DNA from: Crystallibacter permensis
GTDB lineage: Bacteria; Actinomycetota; Actinomycetes; Actinomycetales; Micrococcaceae
Direction of reading: 5' to 3'
DNA: 64,000 nucleotides
Assembly (NCBI RefSeq): GCF_025960875.1
Contig: NZ_JAODLR010000016.1
Coordinates: 1 to 64,000 of the forward strand
The notes under the pieces: generated by a model
What the model saw: the letters and a program-made list of their open reading frames with translations, nothing else
The model's database searches: none
Told to the model about the DNA's origin: nothing
Part shown: positions 1 through 7,620 of the stretch, one piece after another
Position numbering within the stretch: the stretch's first letter is position 1
How the letters are laid out: each line of letters begins with the position of its first letter
Translations under genes and position numbers: made by a program

Positions 1-748
1 CGTTTGACCGCACATGCTACGCTGAAGACGTAGCGTGAGCTTGCGAACCTGGCGGCGGAGTCGAGGGCGTAGCATGTGGCCGGAAAACCGCCCTCCACAC
101 CCCTTCCGACAGCAGCCCCTAACACCGTAACCGTTCCGGGCACAGTCACTGTCCTGTAACAGTCATTTGGAAACAGACCCTGCCGTTCCACGACAGGTTG
201 TTTCCCGGGTCCGGCAGCTGACCGTACTCATTCCCCCCGGACTTCGTGATGACCAGGGATCCGCTTTCTCAGGGTCGACCGTCTGCAGCCAGAGTCTAAA
301 TCCGCCAAAGCGATTATCGCTAATGAGAGCCCTTCCCAGTCCGTGAACAGCATCCCTGCATGCCGGCGCCTAGGGAGGCCCTCCTTAGGGCACCGGTGAG
401 CTCCGGACAGCGAAGACACCACAAACACCCCCCGGCCCCGACAGTGCTGCAGACGAACTGTCGGGGCATCGAAGGTAGGAGCAGCCGCTGCAGTGTCTGC
501 CGCTGGACCAACTCGCCTTGGGCCACTTCGCCCCTCGGACGGAATCTCTGATTAAGAGCCTTCCGCAGATGCTGTACGGGTACTTAGCTTCGAAGTTAAA
601 GTGGGATCAGATTCGCTGAACAGCTGATGTCATCCGGTCCAGCAAGCGTTCAAAAGGTTCTGATACCGGCTTGCCCGGTTAGCGATGCGCGCGTTGGCCC
701 TGGAGCGGCTTGGCTGCCCGCCAAGGCGGACAGGGGCAGGAAACACTG
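1..748. other. Intergenic region at window start
   Basis: I see no convincing gene here: the open frames are short, overlap on opposite strands and have no ribosome binding sites. Two hairpins are visible. One is a perfect 12-bp inverted repeat listed separately. The other, at 169-205, pairs GGAAACA with TGTTTCC and CCTG with CAGG, which could be a terminator for a gene left of the window. Confidence 0.5.
11..78. repeat. 12-bp perfect inverted repeat
   Basis: CACATGCTACGC at 11-22 is the exact reverse complement of GCGTAGCATGTG at 67-78, with 44 bases between. It could be a long-loop hairpin, a recombination site or the edge of a mobile element. The sequence to the left is needed to decide. 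Confidence 0.5.
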
Positions 749-1867
749 ATGCGTACTTTCGGTATCGAGGAAGAACTAATGCTCGTCGATCCGGGCAGCG
801 GTGCAACCGTGCCCGTAGCCGGGCAGGTTATGGATCTTTACGCCCGATCCGGCTCTCCTATGATCAATCCGGGCGCAGGAGTGCCGGCAGTGGCGCTGAC
901 CCATGAGTTCGTCCATGAGCAGATCGAAACCGCCACAGCCGTGCATACCACCCTGAACGGACTTACCCGGGACATCGTGGCCGGCCGGGCACGGGCTGAC
1001 GCCCTGGCGCGCCAGGTCGGGGCAAGAGCCGTTGCCCTCGGAACCGCTCCCCTGCCCGCAGAACTGCATACGGTGCGGCTGCCGCGTTTCGAAGCGATCA
1101 GGAACCGGATGGGATTGACCGCGGTCCAACAGCTAACATGCGCCTGCCATGTGCACGTCGGCATCGAATCGCCCGAGGAAGGAGTAGCAGTGCTGGACCG
1201 CATAAGGGTCTGGCTTCCGATACTGGCGGCGTTGAGCGCCAATTCGCCCTTCTGGCACGGCACCGACACCGGATACGCCAGCTTCCGCACTCAGCTCTGG
1301 GGCCGCTGGCCGACAACTGGCCCCACGGAGATATTCGGCTCCGCGGACGCCTACCGCCGTCTCGTGCGTAACCTGCTAACGACCGGTGTCCTCCTCGACG
1401 AAGGCATGGTCTACTTCGATGCCCGGCTCTCCCGGAACTACCCGACCGTGGAGATCCGCGTCCCGGACGTCTGCCTCACCGTCAATAATGCCGTCCTTAT
1501 CGCTGCCCTGGCCCGTGCACTGGTCGAAACGGCAGCAAGGCAGTGGCGCTCCGGACAACCGCCGCCGGTGATGCCCGCACCCCTGCTCAAACTCGCATCC
1601 TGGCAAGCCAGCAGACACGGCGTCGAAGCCGATCTCCTCCATCCATTGGAGGCCCGACCCGGCCCGGCGAAAGACATCATCAGCTTACTGCTCAACCGCA
1701 CCCTTCCGGCCCTCGCCGACGCCGGAGACGACGCACGGACCGAAGAACTCCTCAAGGCGCTCCTGCGCCGGGGCACCGGATCCAGCGAGCAGCGGAATGC
1801 CTACAAGGACACACGGTCTTTCACCGCTGTAGTGGCCGAAGCCCTGAAGCATACCGGCACCGGGTAG
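749..1867 (+). CDS. Carboxylate-amine ligase, YbdK/GCS2 family
   Basis: This 372-residue protein belongs to the glutamate-cysteine ligase 2 (YbdK) family, ATP-dependent enzymes that join an amino group to a glutamate-type carboxylate. The N-terminus MRTFGIEEELMLVDP carries the family signature GIEEE. CHVHVG near residue 145 and the arginine-rich ARLSRNYPTVEIR stretch are also typical, and the length is normal. I chose the ATG at 749 because the family signature starts there and GGGGCAGG precedes it; an in-frame TTG at 710 would add 13 unconserved residues. The gene stands alone before the complex I-like operon. The natural substrate cannot be read from the sequence; a thiol-buffering role would suit a metal island but is only inference. 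Confidence 0.85.
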   Translation: MRTFGIEEELMLVDPGSGATVPVAGQVMDLYARSGSPMINPGAGVPAVALTHEFVHEQIETATAVHTTLNGLTRDIVAGRARADALARQVGARAVALGTAPLPAELHTVRLPRFEAIRNRMGLTAVQQLTCACHVHVGIESPEEGVAVLDRIRVWLPILAALSANSPFWHGTDTGYASFRTQLWGRWPTTGPTEIFGSADAYRRLVRNLLTTGVLLDEGMVYFDARLSRNYPTVEIRVPDVCLTVNNAVLIAALARALVETAARQWRSGQPPPVMPAPLLKLASWQASRHGVEADLLHPLEARPGPAKDIISLLLNRTLPALADAGDDARTEELLKALLRRGTGSSEQRNAYKDTRSFTAVVAEALKHTGTG

Positions 1868-2038
1868 ATCAGCCTGGGCGGCGCCGCCTTCGAGGACGGC
1901 ATCGATTACTGAACCATCCGCTTCCAGCCTTGCTCTCAGGGCCTGTGATGCACTGGCCAGACATCGAATAGTAAGGGTACTGTGCGTATTGGGGCTCGGC
2001 GCCCGCCGGACCGCAGCAAACCGGATTGGAGCAGGACC

Positions 2039-2142
2039 ATGAATCACATCAGCTCGATGCTCGGAACCTATCCGAAGGACATGGGAGGTGTGGACCGGGA
2101 GAGGCCTGCCTGCTGCGCGGACCTGGTCGCCGCCCTGGCCTG
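2039..2142 (+). pseudogene. Truncated four-helix copper-storage protein (DUF326-like) remnant
   Basis: An ATG after a good ribosome binding site (GGAGCAGGACC) begins a reading frame starting MNHISSMLGTYPKD, then GGVDRE, and stopping after 34 residues. From memory, this start resembles the N-terminus of actinobacterial four-helix-bundle copper-binding proteins (DUF326/Csp type), which continue with Cys-rich helices. Here the similarity ends right after the VDRE motif and the sequence runs straight into the nuoA-like gene. It therefore looks like the 5' end of a copper-storage gene whose body was deleted when the operon was joined to it. Its promoter and leader may now serve the downstream operon. 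The short length makes the identification tentative. Confidence 0.5.
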
Positions 2143-2165
2143 AGCGTCGAGCCCCTGACCGCCCC

Positions 2166-2510
2166 GTGTACTCCGGAATCGTGGCCATGGCCCTGATGGC
2201 GGTGCTCGCCGTCGTCTTCCTTTTTACGTTTCACCGCCTCACCGCTGTCGATACCAGCCCGTTGGAGGTTCTGCCCGCCCAGTCCGGGTGGATGCCGCAG
2301 GAGCACGCTTTGTCCCGGTTCCATGTGCGCTGGTACCTGGCCTCGATCGTTTTCCTCGCCTTCGACATCGAGATGCTCTTCATGTACCCCTGGGCCGTGA
2401 TCGTGATCGAAAGAGGGATGTCCGCCGTAGTGGAGATGTTCCTGTTCCTCGGCGCCCTGCTTGTGGGCGTGGTCTGGGCCTGGAGGGAGGGAGCCTTCCG
2501 ATGGGCCTGA
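2166..2510 (+). CDS. nuoA: NuoA-like complex I membrane subunit
   Basis: A small membrane subunit of about 114 residues with three predicted transmembrane helices, matching NuoA of NADH:quinone oxidoreductase. The central motif RWYLASIVFLAFDIEMLFMYPW is the NuoA hallmark (F-D-x-E in the loop region). The frame stays open upstream to 2088, but the hydrophobic N-terminus begins at VYSGIVAMAL, so I use the GTG at 2166; the ATG at 2187 is an alternative and no strong ribosome binding site settles it. The stop overlaps the start of the next gene by 10 bases, suggesting translational coupling. It is the first gene of an eight-gene operon. Confidence 0.85.
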   Translation: MYSGIVAMALMAVLAVVFLFTFHRLTAVDTSPLEVLPAQSGWMPQEHALSRFHVRWYLASIVFLAFDIEMLFMYPWAVIVIERGMSAVVEMFLFLGALLVGVVWAWREGAFRWA

Positions 2511-3901
2511 CCGAGACCCTCGCCCGCCTTGCCGTGCGCGCTACCCGGATCCTCGTTGTGGAGGCCCCGGGGCAGTGGCAGACACGGGTGGAGCTCGAGC
2601 AGCAGATGCTGCGCCTAGGATGGCGCCCGGCGTGGACGCCAGGAGACGCGGACGTGCTTGCTGTGTGCGGGGCGCCCGGTCCCGAACTGGCCCAACTGGT
2701 GGAACGCCTCTGGGAACAGATGCCCGGACCACGCGTACGCGCCGCCGTCACCTCGCCCACAGCCGTTACCCCAGCCCTCAACGACGCCGCAGCCCTCCTT
2801 CTTGACACCCCCGCACACAGGACCGATGCCCAGGAGCGGGCACAAAAACCTCAGATCCCCGCAGTCATGGACCATGGCGGCCACGGTGAAATGGGTCATC
2901 ACGGCATCGACCACAGCGGCATGAACCATGGCGGGCACGACGGAATGGACCACACCAGTCATGGGGGCATGGACCAGGGCCAGCCGGGCGACGAAGACCA
3001 CCGCACCATGAAGCACGAAGACCATCACGGCACGGACCACAGCAGCATGAACCATGGCGGGCACGACGGCATGGACCACGGCAGCCATAGGGGGATGGAC
3101 CACGGGGACACGGACCAGGGCCAGCCAGGCGACGAAGACCATCACGGCATGAACCACAGCGGCATGAACCATGGCGGACACGGCGAGATGGACCACAGCA
3201 GCCACGGGGGTATGGACATGGCCCCGGAAGGTATACCGCTGGCCCAAGGCGGGGAGGACCGCGACGGTTTGGGGGTGGATGTGCTGCATCTGCCCTTGGG
3301 CCCGGTGCTGCCGTTCTGGCCGGCTGGCCTGGTCCTGCATTGTTCGTTGCAGGGCGATGTGGTGGTTGCTGCTGACGCGGCGGTGGTAGACGGCGGAAGC
3401 CACGCGGACGGCATCCACAGCCGGCATTCCGGCTTGGTGCCGGCTGCGGCAGTGCGGTGTGACAACCTCGTGGCGCTGCTGACACTGATCGGCACGCAGG
3501 ACCTCGCCGCCCGTGCCCGGTCGGCCAGAGACGCGTTGTTGCACGGTGACCCTGGCGGCGCCCGAGGCGCCGTGGAGCGGTTGCACCGGGTTGTGCGCCG
3601 ATCCATCTTTGTGCGCTGGTCCCTGCGCGGGGTTCTGCCGCTCGCACCGGCCGATCTGGAACGCCACGGTTTGCCGGACCGCTGCCTCGGGGATGCCTAC
3701 GACAGGGTGTTGTCACTGGTGGAGCGGGTCCGGGCCGAGGTGAACGGCGCAAATCCAGGGGCACCGGTTGGCGCTGAAAGAGTGCCGTGGGGCATGGTGC
3801 CGCACCTGGTGACCGGGCTGGAGATAGGGACGGTGCGTCTGGCGGTTGCGAGCCTGGACCTTGACCCGTTCCCGGCCGTCCACGAGGTGGGACATGCCTG
3901 A
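2501..3901 (+). CDS. NuoB/NuoD-like fusion with Met/His-rich linker
   Basis: This 466-residue protein sits where nuoB, nuoC and nuoD normally lie. Residues 1-115 resemble NuoB in layout (ADVLAVCGAPGPELAQL, then LWEQMPGPRV) but lack the cysteines that hold cluster N2. Residues about 123-240 are a low-complexity linker with roughly 14 Met and 26 His in units such as MNHGGHDGMDH, divided by two DQGQPGDEDH spacers. The rest resembles a NuoD core: LGPVLPFWPAGLVLHCSLQG sits where NuoD has its GPQHP(A/S)THG region, but the quinone-site histidines are not conserved. The start ATG follows GGAGGGAG and overlaps nuoA; the stop overlaps nuoH by 8 bases. I infer a structural adaptor that closes the membrane arm without redox clusters, with a copper-binding linker. 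The B and D assignments rest on position and weak motif similarity. Confidence 0.6.
   Translation: MGLTETLARLAVRATRILVVEAPGQWQTRVELEQQMLRLGWRPAWTPGDADVLAVCGAPGPELAQLVERLWEQMPGPRVRAAVTSPTAVTPALNDAAALLLDTPAHRTDAQERAQKPQIPAVMDHGGHGEMGHHGIDHSGMNHGGHDGMDHTSHGGMDQGQPGDEDHRTMKHEDHHGTDHSSMNHGGHDGMDHGSHRGMDHGDTDQGQPGDEDHHGMNHSGMNHGGHGEMDHSSHGGMDMAPEGIPLAQGGEDRDGLGVDVLHLPLGPVLPFWPAGLVLHCSLQGDVVVAADAAVVDGGSHADGIHSRHSGLVPAAAVRCDNLVALLTLIGTQDLAARARSARDALLHGDPGGARGAVERLHRVVRRSIFVRWSLRGVLPLAPADLERHGLPDRCLGDAYDRVLSLVERVRAEVNGANPGAPVGAERVPWGMVPHLVTGLEIGTVRLAVASLDLDPFPAVHEVGHA
2867..3222 (+). repeat. Met/His-rich repeat region inside the NuoB/D-like gene
   Basis: The DNA encoding the linker is a degenerate tandem array. 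Short units (ATGAACCATGGCGGGCACGA and variants) are nested in a longer period marked by GACCAGGGCCAGCC at about 2971 and 3114. The pattern suggests growth by slippage or unequal recombination, as is common in metal-binding low-complexity regions. It also produces long open frames on the opposite strand, which are not genes. Confidence 0.85.
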
Positions 3902-4844
3902 AAACATGCCTGAGACACTGCTGACGACTGTTCCCGCCGGTTGGGCGGTACTCGCAGGCATGATTTTGTGCGCCCTGGCCTTCTTCGCGGCCGCTCTGGA
4001 CTCTGCCCTGTCCGCCCGAGCCGAGGGCGCCGGTCGCGGAGGATGGCTGGCACCTGCGTGGTCAACGGCGCGGTTGCTGCGGCAGCGGCGGCGTACCGTC
4101 GTGGCCGCGGACACTTTGTTGCTGCGGGTCGGGGCAGCCGGAATGTTGGGCGGGTCGTTCCTGATGGTCGCGGTGATCCCGTTCGGCCGGTGGACACTGG
4201 CAGACCTGGACGTTGGTGTCGTGTGGTTCAACACGGTTGATGTCATGGTGTGGGCGTTGGTGTGGTTGGCGGGGTGGGGGGCGAACTCGGTCCATGGTCT
4301 GGTCGGCGGTTACCGGTTCCTGGCCCACGGGTTGGCGTATGAGCTGCCGTTGATGTTCGCGCTGGTGGCTCCGGCGATCGCGGCCGGCAGTCTCAGGGTA
4401 AGCGATGTGGCCGGCGCCCAGGACCGGCTGTGGTTCGCGGTGTGGATGCCGGTAGCGTTCGTCATCTTCCTGGTTGGAGTAACCGGGTTCTCAGTATGGG
4501 GGCCTTTCGCCGCGGCCCTCGGCGCGGATGTCGCCGGCGGTGTGCTGGCCGAACTGTCCGGGGTCGACCGCCTGGTTCTGCAGGCTGGGCGCTACGCCTT
4601 CCTGGCGGCCGGGGCCGCGTTTTCGGTGCCGCTGTTTTTGGGCGGGGGCGCCGGGCCGTTCCTGCCGGAGTGGGCGTGGGTGGTGGTGAAGACGGTCGCG
4701 GTTCTGGCGGTACTGGTGTGGCTGCGGCGGAAGCTGCCGGTGTTCCGCCCGGACCGGTTTCTGGAGATCGGGTGGGTGGTGCTGCTCCCGGCGGCCGTGG
4801 CCCAGGATCTCGTGGTATCTCTCGTCGTCGTGTGGAAGGGATGA
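3894..4844 (+). CDS. nuoH: NuoH-like complex I membrane subunit
   Basis: A 316-residue membrane protein with about eight helices, matching NuoH (subunit 1), which forms the quinone chamber and joins the peripheral and membrane arms. Recognisable pieces are GWGANSVHGLVGGYRFLAHG followed by YELPLMFALVAPAIAAGSL (the usual GWxSNSxYxLLGxxR...SYExP region) and the C-terminal VWLRRKLPVFRPDRFLEIGW. The normal PFDLPEAESELVAG loop, which faces the NuoB/NuoD interface, is replaced by an altered ELSGVDRLVLQAGRYA stretch. That fits a non-standard partner. The ATG follows GAGGTGG and overlaps the fusion gene. Confidence 0.85.
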   Translation: MPENMPETLLTTVPAGWAVLAGMILCALAFFAAALDSALSARAEGAGRGGWLAPAWSTARLLRQRRRTVVAADTLLLRVGAAGMLGGSFLMVAVIPFGRWTLADLDVGVVWFNTVDVMVWALVWLAGWGANSVHGLVGGYRFLAHGLAYELPLMFALVAPAIAAGSLRVSDVAGAQDRLWFAVWMPVAFVIFLVGVTGFSVWGPFAAALGADVAGGVLAELSGVDRLVLQAGRYAFLAAGAAFSVPLFLGGGAGPFLPEWAWVVVKTVAVLAVLVWLRRKLPVFRPDRFLEIGWVVLLPAAVAQDLVVSLVVVWKG

Positions 4845-4847
4845 GCC

Positions 4848-5411
4848 GTGGTGGCTGCAATCGTGTTTTGGGGACTGGCCGTAGTGGCCGTGGCCGCCGG
4901 GGTGGCGGTCTTCGTGGTGGATTCCATGGCCCGGGCCACTTACGCCCTGGCGCTGTCGTTCATTGCCGTCGGGGCTCTGATCATCCTGCTGCAGCAGAGT
5001 TATCTGGGGGTCATCACGATCCTGATGATGGTGATGGAGATGGCGGTGATGGCCGTCTACATGGTGATGTTCATGGGCATGAACCCTGCGCTGATGCCCA
5101 TGGACATGACCCACGGCAAGAAAACGGCGATCGGTGCTTCCGCCGGTGTCTTCGTCCTGCTCGCTTCCGGTGCGCTGCTGATCCCTTGGCCTGAACGCCG
5201 CGGGGTTCCGGCAGAGGACATCACGAACGCGCTGGGACTCGAGATCATGGGCGAAAAGATGCTGGTGATGGCGGTGGTGGGCCCGGTCATGGTGGCGACC
5301 ATCGTGTCCGGAGTGGTCCTCGCCGCCGGCCGGACCCGCTACGACCGTCTGGGCGATGACCTGCGCCGCCGCCCGGCGGATGACCCTCAGCCCGGAGGTG
5401 TGGGCCGATGA
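4848..5411 (+). CDS. nuoJ: NuoJ-like complex I membrane subunit
   Basis: A 187-residue subunit with five predicted helices, matching NuoJ. The start is a GTG four bases after the nuoH stop. Family marks are FVVDSMARATYALALSFIAVG followed by a membrane segment rich in acidic and Met residues around MVMEMAVMAVYMVMFMGM. Its 3' end overlaps nuoK by four bases (ATGA). NuoJ helps couple the quinone site to the antiporter-like subunits. The high Met content near residues 60-85 is notable, though hydrophobic helices often favour Met. Confidence 0.9.
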   Translation: MVAAIVFWGLAVVAVAAGVAVFVVDSMARATYALALSFIAVGALIILLQQSYLGVITILMMVMEMAVMAVYMVMFMGMNPALMPMDMTHGKKTAIGASAGVFVLLASGALLIPWPERRGVPAEDITNALGLEIMGEKMLVMAVVGPVMVATIVSGVVLAAGRTRYDRLGDDLRRRPADDPQPGGVGR

Positions 5412-5710
5412 GCCTGGAGGTTGTTTTGCTCGTCGCCGCCGCACTGTTTGCGGTGGGGCTCTACGGGGCCCTCTCGCAGCAGGTGGTGGTGATGGTGATG
5501 ATGGGCCTGGAGCTGATGGTCAACGGGGTGCTGCTGGCCGCCGCCGGATTTTGGTGGTTCATGGCCCCGGCCCCCTCCGGGCAGGTACTGCTGCTGGTGG
5601 TGCTGGCGGCGATGACCGTGGAGATGGCCATGGGTTTTGCCGTGGCCACGCTGCTGCATCGGCGGCGGCAGACGGACATGACCGACATGGCCGAGGACCT
5701 GTCCCGGTGA
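5408..5710 (+). CDS. nuoK: NuoK-like complex I membrane subunit
   Basis: A 100-residue subunit with three transmembrane helices, the normal size for NuoK. The GLELMVNGVLL motif holds the conserved membrane glutamate, and a second acidic residue lies in AAMTVEMAMGFAV, both part of the proton path. The start overlaps nuoJ and the stop overlaps the nuoL start (GTGA), as in tightly coupled nuo operons. Confidence 0.92.
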   Translation: MSLEVVLLVAAALFAVGLYGALSQQVVVMVMMGLELMVNGVLLAAAGFWWFMAPAPSGQVLLLVVLAAMTVEMAMGFAVATLLHRRRQTDMTDMAEDLSR

Positions 5711-7620
5711 CGGCGGTCCAGGCCGCGCTGCTGACACTTGTGCTGTTGCCCGCCGCCGTGGGCGTACTGCTGGCTCTGGTCCGAGGCACCGAACGAGTGG
5801 CCACACCGGTCGCCGTCGTAACCGCCGGGCTCACGACGGCCATGGCGTTCGTTGTTGCCCTGGCCCGGCCAAGCCTGGTGCTCCCGTTCATGGTCGGGGC
5901 CGACTTCTCGCTGGCGGTTGACGCCCTGGCGGCACTGGTCGTGCCGGCGGTCGCCGCGGTGACTTTCCTCGTGTTGGTCTTTGCGGCCGGGAACATCCGG
6001 GAGTCACGGAGCCGGTTCCACGGGCTGATGCTGATCTTCTCGGCGGCGGCTTTGGCCACCGCGACGGCAGCCAGCATCCCGGCGCTGTTGTTCGCGTGGG
6101 AGCTGATGGGTGCGACTTCCTACGCCCTGATCGGGTTCTGGTGGCGTAACACCGATCGGGTCGCGGCCGGGCTGACGGCCTTTGTCACTACGCGTACCGC
6201 CGACCTCGGCCTGTACGTGGCCGCCGGCGCCGCCCTGGCCGGTGGGGCCGGGATGGCCTTGGCCGACCTGCCGGCAGCTACGGATCCGTGGCGCCATGTC
6301 ATCACCGCCGGGATCCTGGTCGCCGCACTGGGCAAGGCGGCCCAGCTGCCTTTCTCGTTCTGGCTCTCCGGTGCGATGAAGGGCCCGAGTCCGGTGAGTG
6401 CCCTGTTGCATTCGGCGGCAATGGTGGCCATGGGCGGGTATCTGCTGCTGCGGGTGGAGCCGTTGCTGGCCTCCACCGGCTGGGCCGGTCCCTTGGCGGC
6501 GTGGATCGGGGTGGTCACGGCGGTCCTGATGGGGGTTGTGGCGCTGGCCCAGCGGGAGCTCAAGCAGCTGCTGGCCGCGTCCACGGTCGCCCAGATGGGC
6601 TTCGTGGTCCTTGCGGCCGGTGTGGGCGCGGTCAGCGGCGGTGCTGCCCACCTGGTTGCCCATGCCTCGACCAAAGCCCTGTTGTTCCTAGCGGCCGGTG
6701 CGTGGCTGACGGCACTGGGTACCGGGGAGCTGGCCGGGCTGCGTGGCGTGGGACGCCGGTGGCGGGTCGTCGGCGTGGCCGCAACCCTGGGGGCGCTTGC
6801 CCTGGCCGGGATTGCCCCGCTGTCGTTGTGGGCCACCAAGGACGCCGTACTCGCCGCCGCACTCGGGGCCTCCCCATGGCTCTACGCTGCCGGTCTCGTG
6901 GCCGCGGCGTTGTCCGCGGCCTATGCAGGGAAGGCCCTGTGGACGATCTGGCGTCGCGGGCAACGCGAGGAAGCGGAGGAGGGCGGCACCGGCGAAGTGG
7001 GGGCACTGGAGCGGACCCCGCTGGTCGTGCTCGCCGCCGGAGCCGCGGTGCTGGGCGTGCTCGCCCTGCCGCCTATCAGCGGCACGCTCGCCGGGGCCCT
7101 CGGCGGACACGGAGAGGTCGCGTTGACCGAGTTGCTGGTCTCGGCGGGAATCGCCCTCGTGGTGCTGCTGGCCATGTTCCGGTGGCGTGCCCCGGAGCCC
7201 GGATGGGCCCGGCAGTGGCTGAGGCTGGAGCACACCGCCCACGCCGTTGTCGTCCGCCCTGCACTGGCCCTCGCCAGAGCGCTGGCCCGCTTCGACGACC
7301 GAGTCCTCGACCGTGCCGCCCTGGCTGCTGCCAGGGCCGTGGCCGTGGCAGCCCGTGCGGTTGCCCGCTTCGATGACCGGGTCCTCGACGCCGGGGTCGA
7401 GGCCTCGGCGGCCACCGCCGATGCAACCGGCCGGGGCGCTGCACGTCTCGATGACGCGAGGGTGGACGGCGCTGTCGAGGGCCTCGCCGGCCGGGTTCGC
7501 CGGTTGGGCGAGATCGCCCGGGCACCGCAGACCGGGGCGGTCCACCAGTACCTTCTCCAGGCCGTCGCGGTTCTCGCCGTTGGGGTCCTCGCCTGGTTCG
7601 TCTACGCCGTGATGGGATGA
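5707..7620 (+). CDS. nuoL: NuoL-like antiporter subunit
   Basis: A 637-residue Mrp-antiporter-like subunit, the distal proton pump of complex I. The GTG at 5707 overlaps the nuoK stop and is followed directly by the hydrophobic N-terminus; the frame is open further upstream but would run through nuoK. Key marks are FAWELMGATSYALIGFW (helix 5 glutamate), AALGKAAQLPFSFWL (helix 7 lysine) and MKGPSPVSALLHSAAMV. The C-terminal 130 residues form a charged amphipathic stretch in which RFDDRVLD occurs twice, followed by RLDDARVD, before a final helix. This is presumably the lateral helix and anchor running along the membrane arm. Confidence 0.92.
   Translation: MTAVQAALLTLVLLPAAVGVLLALVRGTERVATPVAVVTAGLTTAMAFVVALARPSLVLPFMVGADFSLAVDALAALVVPAVAAVTFLVLVFAAGNIRESRSRFHGLMLIFSAAALATATAASIPALLFAWELMGATSYALIGFWWRNTDRVAAGLTAFVTTRTADLGLYVAAGAALAGGAGMALADLPAATDPWRHVITAGILVAALGKAAQLPFSFWLSGAMKGPSPVSALLHSAAMVAMGGYLLLRVEPLLASTGWAGPLAAWIGVVTAVLMGVVALAQRELKQLLAASTVAQMGFVVLAAGVGAVSGGAAHLVAHASTKALLFLAAGAWLTALGTGELAGLRGVGRRWRVVGVAATLGALALAGIAPLSLWATKDAVLAAALGASPWLYAAGLVAAALSAAYAGKALWTIWRRGQREEAEEGGTGEVGALERTPLVVLAAGAAVLGVLALPPISGTLAGALGGHGEVALTELLVSAGIALVVLLAMFRWRAPEPGWARQWLRLEHTAHAVVVRPALALARALARFDDRVLDRAALAAARAVAVAARAVARFDDRVLDAGVEASAATADATGRGAARLDDARVDGAVEGLAGRVRRLGEIARAPQTGAVHQYLLQAVAVLAVGVLAWFVYAVMG

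Noticed and set aside
1969-1981. AGTA-AGGG-TACT palindrome before the complex I-like operon, a candidate sixth copper operator
   Set aside because: The half-sites are in the opposite order and closer together than in the five TACTA-N7-TAGTA copies.
2615-3764. Long open frames on the minus strand across the Met/His-rich region
   Set aside because: They follow from the repetitive GC-rich coding sequence on the plus strand and have no start signals or recognisable domains.
4430-5444. Long shadow frames rich in Gly/Arg or His/Gln over nuoH-nuoJ
   Set aside because: The NuoH and NuoJ frames on the plus strand explain this stretch with clear family motifs and tight operon spacing.
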